A DNA stretch of 46,814 nucleotides from JBDNFP01 sp041689775. GTDB lineage: Bacteria > Bacteroidota > Bacteroidia > Cytophagales > Spirosomataceae. Positions 9,908 to 17,160 of the stretch are shown here, in pieces. Within the stretch, counting starts at the first letter, position 1. Each line of letters opens with the position of its first letter. Position numbers and translations under genes: made by a program. The stretch is taken from contig JBDNFP010000088.1 in NCBI GenBank assembly GCA_041689775.1, forward strand, positions 1 to 46,814. The letters are read 5' to 3'. Under the pieces are notes generated by a model that saw only the letters and a list, made by a program, of their open reading frames with translations, searched no databases and had not been told where the DNA came from.

Positions 9908-9941
9908 CAAAATCTTGCATTAGTTTTTTTGGTTGAAAGCA

Positions 9942-9980
9942 GAGAGCCGGTCGATCGTTTCGATCCGGCTCTTTCTTTTT
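9942..9980 (+). terminator. Rho-independent terminator of the efflux operon
   Basis: AGAGCCGG plus TCGA pairs with TCGA and CCGGCTCT with a single bulge, followed by TTTCTTTTT. It lies 35 bases after the RND stop codon. Confidence 0.8.
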
Positions 9981-10069
9981 GTGGGGTACATTTGATGACC
10001 CTAAATGGTGATTTTTAAGCTTAGACTTGATGGTGTGGTGTCTCGCTGATTCCACCGTTCCCCATTTAG

Positions 10070-10092
10070 TAAGCCCCAGCGGGGCGACATCT
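10070..10092. repeat. REP-like palindromic repeat, copy 1
   Basis: A 23-base unit built on the palindrome GCCCC-AGC-GGGGC followed by GACATCT. It differs from the copy at 10131 at one base. Short GC-rich units of this kind are scattered in many Cytophagales genomes. Confidence 0.75.
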
Positions 10093-10130
10093 TAGTAGCA
10101 GCAGCAACAGAGACATACGTTTCAAAATGA

Positions 10131-10153
10131 TAAGCCCCAGCGGGGTGACATCT
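10131..10153. repeat. REP-like palindromic repeat, copy 2
   Basis: The same 23-base unit in the same orientation, 61 bases after copy 1 (22 of 23 bases identical), just upstream of the HNH gene. A diverged third copy lies at 40337-40357. Confidence 0.75.
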
Positions 10154-10208
10154 AAAAAGGTCCTGAACATTCTTATATTGTAGGGACAATTAGGATCAAA
10201 CCAACCAA

Positions 10209-11321
10209 ATGACACAGCTACCTGAAAGCGACGAGCTAGACATTGCCTCCCTATCGGCGGTGTTTCAGAATACTACTAACTCCTATAAGTTTTACTGGTT
10301 TCTTGCTATTCTGGATCACTTGCAGGAAAATGGTGAACGCCTAATTCTTTCAAAACAAGATATTGCCTTACGCATGCTGGCAAATGTCTGGTACCCCCTT
10401 GACTACTATAAGCTGTCGTTTGGTGGTCAGGATGGTTTCAAACAGGTTGCCGCATCTATCTCCTCAAAAATTGAAGTTGATAATAGCCTCAATGCACCGA
10501 GTTTATTGCAACAGTTTACGCACCAATTTTCTGTCAGTGAGTTAACTGAACTAGGAAAAGAGATAAACAGAAAACTCACACGCTTTGTACCTTTCCGTTT
10601 CATTCGGCCTTTTCTTGAATCTGATATAAGGGGAATCCCTGATAGTAAAGTCAATACTACCGTTGAGAAATTAAGCAATGAGTTGTTTGATGCAAAGCCG
10701 GGCCGTGTAGTCTACCGGATTTCGAGCGATGCCATTGAAATGAACCCTATGTGGGCAAATTACTTTCAAAAGCATCAAGGCATTTTACGAGGGTTTATCC
10801 ATTGGCATCTGGTTAAGTTTATGCAGAAGTACAACCCAAACGTAATTGGCCTGACCGAGAAGCTGGAAAAACCAGCAAAACGAGATTTGAACATTGCCAA
10901 CCGGTTTTGGAGAGGGTATCTGGCCGAAAATCCGGCTACTATCTGTATTTATTCAGGGGAACTTATTACTAAACAAAACCTTAGTCTGGACCATTTTTTG
11001 CCGTGGTCATACGTAGCACATGATCAGCTTTGGAATATCATACCTATGCCCAAAAATATAAACTCATCAAAAGGTAATTCCCTCCCTTCCTTTGAGAGGT
11101 ATTTTGAGAAATTCTCAGCTTTACAATACCAGGCTGTTCAGTTTTATGTGAAAAAGGGAACACTGAAACTACTAGAAGATTACGATCAGATTTTAAGACA
11201 AAGTCTCGTAGATATGTCGGAGGAGAGTTTTCGTGAGCTTTTGAAAAGCCATATTCTGCCTCATTTTCAATCAGCAAGAAACCTTGGATTTAAATATCCT
11301 TTCATTTACGCTTTGAGTTAA
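10209..11321 (+). CDS. HNH endonuclease domain protein
   Basis: A 370-aa protein with a C-terminal HNH nuclease fold. Asp261-His262 (SLDHFLPWSYVAHDQLWNII) is followed by Asn276 and then NINSSKGN (284-290), which together give the H-N-N/K pattern of the beta-beta-alpha metal site. ICIYSG at 245-250 lacks the second zinc-knuckle Cys. Residues 1-235 are helical with no family I can name; they probably recognise the target. There is no methyltransferase of the typical restriction type next to it. The stop codon TAA is directly followed by the ATG of the methyltransferase-HIT gene, so the pair is translationally coupled. Two REP-like repeats lie upstream and the G+C is lower than in the neighbouring efflux operon, suggesting acquired DNA. 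The role is inferred to be DNA or RNA cleavage in defence or repair. Confidence 0.75.
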   Translation: MTQLPESDELDIASLSAVFQNTTNSYKFYWFLAILDHLQENGERLILSKQDIALRMLANVWYPLDYYKLSFGGQDGFKQVAASISSKIEVDNSLNAPSLLQQFTHQFSVSELTELGKEINRKLTRFVPFRFIRPFLESDIRGIPDSKVNTTVEKLSNELFDAKPGRVVYRISSDAIEMNPMWANYFQKHQGILRGFIHWHLVKFMQKYNPNVIGLTEKLEKPAKRDLNIANRFWRGYLAENPATICIYSGELITKQNLSLDHFLPWSYVAHDQLWNIIPMPKNINSSKGNSLPSFERYFEKFSALQYQAVQFYVKKGTLKLLEDYDQILRQSLVDMSEESFRELLKSHILPHFQSARNLGFKYPFIYALS

Positions 11322-12158
11322 ATGAGTGAAACACCTAATCCCAACGCCCACCTGACGGCCAAAGAACGTACTACTCCATCACTCCCCGTCCGAATGCTAC
11401 TTGAACGTAAGCTTATTCAGGGTAAGGTACTTGACTTTGGTTGTGGTTTTGGAAAAGACGTGAATCACCTGCTTATTAAGGGTTTTGATGCCCAAGGGTA
11501 TGACCCACACTACTATCCCAATTACCCAACCGAAAAATTTGACACGATTATCTGCTTTTACGTCCTAAATGTACTGTTTCCGGAAGAGCAAAATAAGGTG
11601 CTAATGCAGGTGTCGAACTTATTGAAACCATCGGGTAAGGCCTATTTTGCCGTTCGGCGTGATATTCAAAAGGACGGCTTTCGCTCCCATCTGGTTTATG
11701 GTAAGCCTACTTACCAATGTTACGTTAGGCTACCGTATACATCCATTTTTCTCAATGAGAATACAGAATTCTACGAGTACCAGCATTGGAATCAGACCGT
11801 TGCGAGCGAATCGAAATGCCCATTTTGTAAGCCCAATCCTAAATTAGAGTTATTAGCCGAAACGCCACTAAGTTATGCGGTCTTGGATGGTTATCCAGTC
11901 GCCAAAGGCCACACGCTTATTATTCCCAAACGCCATGTAGGTAATTATTTTGATCTCAGCTTCGATGAGCAGAAGGACTTGGTGCAGCTATCCGCTTTTG
12001 CGCAACAAATACTGAAAAGTAGATACGAGACGGAGGATTTTACGTTAGGCATGAATATCGGGCGCAACGCCGGGCAGCGTATGGACCACACCTATACCTT
12101 ATCCCGCGCTTTTCGGGGGATTGTGAAAACCCAAAGGGAGGAATCAGAAATATTTTAA
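11322..12158 (+). CDS. Fusion of class I SAM methyltransferase and HIT domain, frameshifted in the HIT active site
   Basis: The N-terminal half is a Rossmann methyltransferase: motif I VLDFGCGFGKD at residues 36-46, then GYDPHYYP, FDTIICFYVLNVL and LLKPSGKAYFAVRRD. The second half is a HIT nucleotide-binding domain starting at CPFC (166-169), with VAKGHTLIIPKRHV and GMNIGRNAGQRMDH. HIT proteins then need HxHxHLIPR. Here the frame reads H-T-Y-T-L-S-R, but the +2 frame from 12098 reads LIPRFSGDCENPKGG and on to a TGA at 12161-12163, a perfect HIT C-terminus. So a net loss of about four bases near 12093-12098 removed the third His, and the central nucleophile position is Tyr (TAT). The methyltransferase half is intact. 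HIT enzymes hydrolyse nucleotide phosphoramidates or adenylates; that activity should be lost. The methylation substrate is unknown. Confidence 0.8.
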   Translation: MSETPNPNAHLTAKERTTPSLPVRMLLERKLIQGKVLDFGCGFGKDVNHLLIKGFDAQGYDPHYYPNYPTEKFDTIICFYVLNVLFPEEQNKVLMQVSNLLKPSGKAYFAVRRDIQKDGFRSHLVYGKPTYQCYVRLPYTSIFLNENTEFYEYQHWNQTVASESKCPFCKPNPKLELLAETPLSYAVLDGYPVAKGHTLIIPKRHVGNYFDLSFDEQKDLVQLSAFAQQILKSRYETEDFTLGMNIGRNAGQRMDHTYTLSRAFRGIVKTQREESEIF

Positions 12159-12178
12159 AATGAAGTGCTTCACCCGTT

Positions 12179-12247
12179 GGGCTTCCCCGAAGCCCTTGGC
12201 AGAACCGAGAAACGTAATTTCTACAAAGATTTAGCCTCTCCGAGGCT
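12179..12247. other. Two short perfect hairpins after the methyltransferase-HIT gene
   Basis: GGGCTTC-CCC-GAAGCCC (12179-12195) and AGCCTC-TCC-GAGGCT (12233-12247) are two compact stem-loops with three-base loops. They lie where the HNH/methyltransferase-HIT unit would end. Neither has a strong T run, so they are either mRNA-stabilising ends or palindromic repeats. Confidence 0.5.
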
Positions 12248-12419
12248 GATCGCATATTTTTATCAGAAGGCTGTCGTTTTTGACTTTCTGGCAAATGATT
12301 CAATCGGGCCTGAACGACAAAGCCGCCTGAGTCAATGGTAAATCAAGCGTTTCAACCTATCCGTCCATCTCCTTAAATTTGCTAACTTACCAGCCGTTTT
12401 ACTTTATTCTAAACTCTAT

Positions 12420-12917
12420 ATGAAAAACTTGAAGAAACAACTATCCCTTGCTCTGTTGCTCTGTGTGGTAGTGGCAAGTACCTCGTACGCCCAAAAAGGT
12501 ACGCTCAACGATATCAGTTTTCTGGATGGCCGTTGGTTGGGTACTTTTAATGGTGGCCCGATCGAAGCGGGTTGGACGGCCCCGGCGGCGGATAATATCG
12601 TGGGGTACATCCGGATGATGAAAGACAATAAGCCTACCATGTACGAGCTCTTTGTGTTTGAACAAACCGAAAACGGGCCGGTGGCGATGGTAAAACACTA
12701 CAAACCGGGTATGGTAGCCCTGGAAGAAAAGGAAAAGCACGACCACTATATTTTCCTGTCGGCCAAAAAGAACGAAGCCTTGTTTGAGAAGGAAGATGCA
12801 TCGGTGCGTATTATCTACGAGCGTCGAAAAGATAACCAATTGGTGATTCGCCGGGGAAACCAAAAAGACGGGGAATGGACGTTTGTGGATTTGTTTGTAT
12901 TTGAAAAAATACTCTGA
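12420..12917 (+). CDS. DUF6265-type exported protein
   Basis: A 165-aa protein with a Sec signal peptide (MKNLKKQLSLALLLCVVVAS, cut near SYAQ at residue 25). The mature part begins ISFLDGRWLGTFNGGPIEAG followed by WTAPAADNIVGYIRMM, the pattern of the DUF6265 family: a small lipocalin-like beta-barrel domain usually read as FLxGxW...E.W..P.....G..R. Function is unknown for the family. The gene stands alone, with hairpins before it and a pseudogene remnant after it. The identification rests on motif recall. Confidence 0.7.
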   Translation: MKNLKKQLSLALLLCVVVASTSYAQKGTLNDISFLDGRWLGTFNGGPIEAGWTAPAADNIVGYIRMMKDNKPTMYELFVFEQTENGPVAMVKHYKPGMVALEEKEKHDHYIFLSAKKNEALFEKEDASVRIIYERRKDNQLVIRRGNQKDGEWTFVDLFVFEKIL

Positions 12918-12967
12918 GGTACTGCGCTTTTGTCGCTTCGTTCAGCACTACATGAAGCACATAGTAT

Positions 12968-13060
12968 CTACCCAGCTTTAACCCCAAGAGCTGCGTAACC
13001 AATGATTAACAGCATGAGTCAGGCTCAGTCCGGAAGTAGTACTTCCCGGCTGAGCCTGTT
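12968..13060 (-). pseudogene. Decayed duplicate of the 3' end of the 551-aa membrane protein gene
   Basis: Read on the minus strand, this stretch gives N-R-L-S-R-E-V-L-L-P-D-stop-A-stop, then L-M-L-L-I-I-G-Y-A-A-L-G-V-K-A-G-stop. It aligns without gaps to the last 32 residues of the gene ending at 15505 (NKPSREAKLPNWAW, then LLLFLLGATALWVEP). Both Trp codons (TGG) have become TGA. The stop is at 12968-12970. It is a displaced 3' end in the same orientation as the functional one; the PL8 lyase gene lies between the two copies. Similarity fades upstream of 13060. Confidence 0.75.
13021..13057. repeat. 37-base near-perfect palindrome, copy A
   Basis: AGGCTCAG (13021-13028) and CTGAGCCT (13050-13057) pair perfectly around a second inverted repeat CCGGAAGTA/TACTTCC. 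It is about 80% identical to the palindrome at 15561-15597 and forms part of the 3'-end duplication. It could act as a bidirectional terminator. Confidence 0.75.
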
Positions 13061-13187
13061 GTTTTGCTGTAGCTATCCCCTTCTATTACTCGGGCTTTTT
13101 TGATGAATTAGCCCTCGTACTCGATAGAAACGCGCGGCGTTGGTCCTTTTGGAAGTACTAAACCAAACCTTTAAAAACCTTTCCCTC

Positions 13188-15359
13188 ATGAAATTTCTAA
13201 TACGATGCCTGTCGGCGGTACCGATGTTTGTGCTGTTGACCTCGTTTTGCCTGGCGCAAAACGACCTAAAAATCATTAAAGAGCGGATTGTGGCGGATCT
13301 GATGGTAACCCCGATCAACGATAGTGCGGTGGAGGCCGCGATGAACAAAATGAATGCGGATGGCAGTTTTCAGGGGATCAACTACCAGGATCTGAGCCGG
13401 ACGGCTAGTTTTCCGCACGGGGGCCACACCCGTGACCTCGTGCTTATGGCCAAGGCGTACAAAAATAAAACCTCGCGGTACCACAAGAGTAAACCACTCA
13501 AAACCCTGATCGAAAAAGGACTGGCGTTTTGGGTCAGGAACGACTTTGTGGGAGATAACTGGCACGACAATCAGATCACGACTCCGACGAACCTCGGAAA
13601 CCTGATGTTGGTGATGGGTGATGAACTACCCAAAGACCTGGTGACGAAAGCTCAGCCCATGATAGGCCGGGCCAATATGAACGCATCGGGCGCCCGGCCC
13701 AGCGGCGACCGGATTGTGATTGCGGGTATTCTGGCCAAAAACCTGATTTTTCAAGGCGATTTTAAGGAGTTCGACAATATCATTAAGATTATTGAGGGTG
13801 AACTGAAATTTGCGACCGGAGAACGAGGCATGCAGCACGATTACAGTTTTCACCACCGGGTCGACCGCGTCAATAATACCTCCTCGTACGGCTACGGTAA
13901 GTACGCCAACGCCTACGGTGAGTGGTCCTACTATGTGTCGGGTACGGCCTATGCGTTTTCCAAAGAGAAGATAAATCAGCTGGTCGACTACTACCTCGAT
14001 GGTATTTACAAGCAGATGGTGTACGGGGTGTACGAAGATATCAGCGTTAAAAACCGGAGTATTTCCCATCGGGCATCTTCCTTTCAGCCGTATAGTACCC
14101 TCGAAATCGAACGGGTGTTGGTAGTAAATACTGACTACCGAAAAGCCGAACTGGAAGAAATAATCCGGCTGCGAAAGGGAGAGACCGAACCGTCGGCGTC
14201 GTTTGCGAAGTTTTTCTGGCAGACGGAGCATTTTGTGTTTCAGCGACCGAGTTTCTACACCACCGTTCGCATGTTCTCGACCCGTAACCGTAACATGGAA
14301 GAACCCTACAACGGGCCGGGTAAAACCACCCACCACCGGGCAGATGGTACTAATTACCTGATGCTGAAAGGTGATGAGTACCACAATATATGGGCGGTGT
14401 ACGATTGGCAGAAAATTTCGGGGACGACGATTATGCAGAAGCCCGCGCTGCCCGGCCCCGACGACATCCAAAAAGATGGACTGACCGATTTTGTGGGTGC
14501 CGTCACCGATGGACTGTACGGGGCAGTTGTCTTTGATTTCAAAAGTCCCCATGATCCGCTGGAAGCGAAAAAATCGTGGTTTTTCTTTGACGAAGAGTAC
14601 GTGTGTCTCGGTACGGATATCAAGGGACAGTCTAACTTGCCGGTAGCCACTACCCTCAATCAGGTACTGATGCGGAGTGATGTCAGTATGATGCAGGGGG
14701 GGACCCAACAGAAGATTGCGAAAGGAAACCGGAGCCTTCAAAACGTAAAGTGGGTGCATCACGACAAGGTAGGTTATATTTTTCCGGAGCCAGCCACCGT
14801 GAGTTTGTCTAATCAGGTCGAAACGGGCCGTTGGTCGGATATTACGGATCAGAAAAATATCAATAAAGAAGTGGTCAGCGAAGAGGTATTCACGCTATGG
14901 TTTGATCACGGCAAGAAGCCATCCGGGGCTTCGTACCAGTACATTGTGGTACCCAACGTATCGGAGCAGCAGCTGAACGCAAGCAGTCAAAATAATCGCT
15001 CGGTCAAAATTCTATCGAATACCCCGGCATTACAGGCCGTACGGCAGGATAAATTGGGCATCAGCCAATTGGCTTTCTACAAAGCCGGAATCGTAGAAAT
15101 CGAGAAAGAGGTCAGCGTACGGCTTGATAGTCCGGGTATGGTCATGCTGAAAACACGGGAAGGCCGACTACATGAGCTGACGCTTTCCGACCCGTCCCGA
15201 ATGCTAAGCCGGATGCTGGTATCGGTGAGTGGTATTTACAAAGTGCAGGGTGACAGCTACCGCACCCTTGTGGATGAATCGAAGAATGTTACGCTGTTTA
15301 TCGTAGACTTACCTCAGGGGGTTTACCTGGGGAAAAGTGTGCATTTAGAAGTAGAGTAA
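13188..15359 (+). CDS. Secreted polysaccharide lyase, PL8-like (chondroitin AC/hyaluronate lyase type)
   Basis: A 723-aa exported lyase. The start is ATG 13188, which gives a clean signal peptide (MKFLIRCLSAVPMFVLLTSF, cut near CLAQ); an in-frame TTG at 13140 would add 16 residues. The helical toroid covers about residues 30-350: FWVRNDFVGDNWHDNQ (114-129) and TPTNLGNLML supply a candidate catalytic Asn, MQHDYSFHHRVD (215-226) the His, YGYGKYANAYGEW (234-246) the Tyr, and ISVKNRSISHR the Arg. The beta-sandwich half has NYLMLKGDEYHNIWAVYDWQ and SWFFFDEEYVCLGTDI, as in PL8 central domains. The family cleaves uronic-acid polysaccharides by beta-elimination. No SusC/D pair or sulfatase is nearby, so it is an orphan lyase. 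It lies between two copies of the 3' end of the neighbouring gene, suggesting insertion. The exact substrate is unknown. Confidence 0.78.
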   Translation: MKFLIRCLSAVPMFVLLTSFCLAQNDLKIIKERIVADLMVTPINDSAVEAAMNKMNADGSFQGINYQDLSRTASFPHGGHTRDLVLMAKAYKNKTSRYHKSKPLKTLIEKGLAFWVRNDFVGDNWHDNQITTPTNLGNLMLVMGDELPKDLVTKAQPMIGRANMNASGARPSGDRIVIAGILAKNLIFQGDFKEFDNIIKIIEGELKFATGERGMQHDYSFHHRVDRVNNTSSYGYGKYANAYGEWSYYVSGTAYAFSKEKINQLVDYYLDGIYKQMVYGVYEDISVKNRSISHRASSFQPYSTLEIERVLVVNTDYRKAELEEIIRLRKGETEPSASFAKFFWQTEHFVFQRPSFYTTVRMFSTRNRNMEEPYNGPGKTTHHRADGTNYLMLKGDEYHNIWAVYDWQKISGTTIMQKPALPGPDDIQKDGLTDFVGAVTDGLYGAVVFDFKSPHDPLEAKKSWFFFDEEYVCLGTDIKGQSNLPVATTLNQVLMRSDVSMMQGGTQQKIAKGNRSLQNVKWVHHDKVGYIFPEPATVSLSNQVETGRWSDITDQKNINKEVVSEEVFTLWFDHGKKPSGASYQYIVVPNVSEQQLNASSQNNRSVKILSNTPALQAVRQDKLGISQLAFYKAGIVEIEKEVSVRLDSPGMVMLKTREGRLHELTLSDPSRMLSRMLVSVSGIYKVQGDSYRTLVDESKNVTLFIVDLPQGVYLGKSVHLEVE

Positions 15360-15504
15360 TGTGAATTTGATAGTTAAAGCAAGGGTAATCAAATGAGTAT
15401 TTACGGAATCTGACCTTGGTATTTTTGTGTTTTCCATTGTCATACGTTGATTTGTGGTCAACCTATTTTAGGCAATGACAACGCAGTAAATAGCCCCTTC
15501 AAAC

Positions 15505-17160
15505 CTATAACTTCGGCTCTACCCAAAGTGCGGTAGCACCGAGGAGGAACAGTAACAGCCAAGCCCAGTTCGGAAGTTTTGCTTCCCGGCTGGGCTTGTT
15601 GCTTTGCGAAGCCTGCGTATAGCGGGCGGCCTGAAATGCCCGGAGGTAGTGTATGGTTCGTACGGTTGGAAGCAACGTCGAGGTAGAATCCTCCACATAT
15701 ACTTCGATGGAATCGCCGAGGGATACCCAACCCGCTTTCCCAAATAGATACTTTATTTCGGCAGAATACTCATTCAGTGGGGTTGGTAGCAGAGCAAGGC
15801 TATCGGTCCCGATGGATACATAGGGTGGTAGTGGTGAAGACGTGTTGTAGCCAAGATTTCCCGAAGTACCCTTGAACAGGGGAGCTTGGGCGGTAAGTGA
15901 AGTAGCCAAGGGTGCCTGCACCTGCGCGAAAATGGTATTCCATAGCTTCTTATAGGCGGTGCTATCGCCGCTGAGTTTGAGGGGAAAGGTTTCGTTGAGC
16001 AGGCTCACGCCTACTTTGCCGGTTTTGTTCCAAACCGCTACGGGATAGCCGGGTGCAATAATCTGCGGTAGCGATTCGGAAAAGGTATACGGTAGCGCGG
16101 TCAGGAGCGTAGAGATCGGCACGGTACTCTCGGTGCTGATTCTTCGGACAGAAAACGCGGTACCGAGGGTCCGGTTCAGGGTAGTTAATTCGGTTTCGGG
16201 TTGGGTAAGGTTGATGAACACGATGCTCTTACCCACGTTCAAGACTTTTTTTACCAACCCATTGGCTGCGTTGGACGGATCGGTGATGACTACGTCGGGC
16301 AATGCTTTGGCAGCAACTCCCCCGTTGAGGATGGTCGTGCTTTGGATTCCTTTGGATACGGTGGTAGTAACCGTGACCGGACTCCCTTTTTGACCAAGCC
16401 ACTCGGCGAGGGTACGGCTTTCAAAGTTGGGATTACTCAGAATAAACTGGTAGACAGGTAAGGGTAAAGAACGGGTAAAGAAACGAACGGAGTCCAGTAG
16501 CTGATTGTCGAGGTACAGCCCAGCGGAGGCGCGCCCTTCCGCAAAGGCCGGAAAGCCCAGTGAAAAAGACTGTGGCCCGTTACTAAGGAGAGTACTATCC
16601 AGCGTTTGTCCGGCGTAGCTTACTTTCAGCCACTGTTTTTCGGAAGAATGTACCAATCCGGTGATCCGCTGTATTTCGCCTTGGCGCACAATACCCTGCC
16701 AGTTGATAGCTCGTAGCTGATCATCAGCGTAGTAGGGAATCCAACCCACGGATGCGGAGCTAATCTGCGTCATCAGGTCAGGGGTAAAATCCTGTCCCAG
16801 GAGCGTAATGGAGTCAAAATGGGCCGATAGCTTCTTTTGCAGGAACTCGTCCGGCCCGAATCGTTCTTCCAGTCCGAGGCTATCCTGTACCTTCCGTGCT
16901 TCCGAGGTAGGTACGTCCTTTCCAATGAGCAGGGCCTGCTTGGTATCGGCCGTTGTTTTCCAGACGGGTTGCAGGCAATAGGCTACCAGCAGCAACCAAA
17001 AAAGCAGGTTCAACCCGACCCGGATCCATTTTCGATGCGGTGGTAGCGCGTTATTCTTCCACAGCAGTCCGGCCATTACCAAAGGCAGTATCACTAACCC
17101 TACGAGTATGAGCCAATGAACAGGATCGGAAGATTGAAAGGTATAATCAAAAGAAATCAT
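15505..17160 (-). CDS. Membrane protein of the MoxR/BatA-type cluster
   Basis: A 551-aa protein, last gene of the minus-strand MoxR cluster. Two N-terminal membrane helices (about residues 16-35 and 47-66) are followed by a large extracytoplasmic part. Near residues 285-320 this reads LPDVVITDPSNAANGLVKKV then LNVGKSIVFINL, a Rossmann-like stretch resembling the glutamine-amidotransferase-like region of such proteins. A final helix (LPNWAWLLLFLLGATALWVE, about 526-545) precedes a short tail. No catalytic residues were recognised. The ATG overlaps the stop of the preceding DUF4175-like gene (ATGA), so they are translationally coupled. It probably takes part in an envelope complex with the BatA-like and DUF4175-like proteins. 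Its 3' end exists as a second, decayed copy at 12968-13060. Confidence 0.75.
   Translation of the reverse strand: MISFDYTFQSSDPVHWLILVGLVILPLVMAGLLWKNNALPPHRKWIRVGLNLLFWLLLVAYCLQPVWKTTADTKQALLIGKDVPTSEARKVQDSLGLEERFGPDEFLQKKLSAHFDSITLLGQDFTPDLMTQISSASVGWIPYYADDQLRAINWQGIVRQGEIQRITGLVHSSEKQWLKVSYAGQTLDSTLLSNGPQSFSLGFPAFAEGRASAGLYLDNQLLDSVRFFTRSLPLPVYQFILSNPNFESRTLAEWLGQKGSPVTVTTTVSKGIQSTTILNGGVAAKALPDVVITDPSNAANGLVKKVLNVGKSIVFINLTQPETELTTLNRTLGTAFSVRRISTESTVPISTLLTALPYTFSESLPQIIAPGYPVAVWNKTGKVGVSLLNETFPLKLSGDSTAYKKLWNTIFAQVQAPLATSLTAQAPLFKGTSGNLGYNTSSPLPPYVSIGTDSLALLPTPLNEYSAEIKYLFGKAGWVSLGDSIEVYVEDSTSTLLPTVRTIHYLRAFQAARYTQASQSNKPSREAKLPNWAWLLLFLLGATALWVEPKL
15561..15597. repeat. 37-base near-perfect palindrome, copy B, inside the 3' end of a coding gene
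   Basis: AAGCCCAG (15561-15568) and CTGGGCTT (15590-15597) pair perfectly with further pairing inside (CGGAAG/CTTCC). It encodes part of the C-terminal segment KPSREAKLPNWA of the 551-aa protein about 60 bases before its stop codon. It matches the palindrome at 13021-13057. Confidence 0.75.

Noticed and set aside
10070..10153. Possible CRISPR array
   Set aside because: There are only two 23-base units with a single 38-base spacer, the units are REP-like palindromes, and there are no cas genes.
13626..14762. A 378-codon open frame on the minus strand, inside the lyase gene
   Set aside because: It lies fully antisense to the PL8 lyase, whose signal peptide and motifs are clear; the antisense protein shows no recognisable domain.
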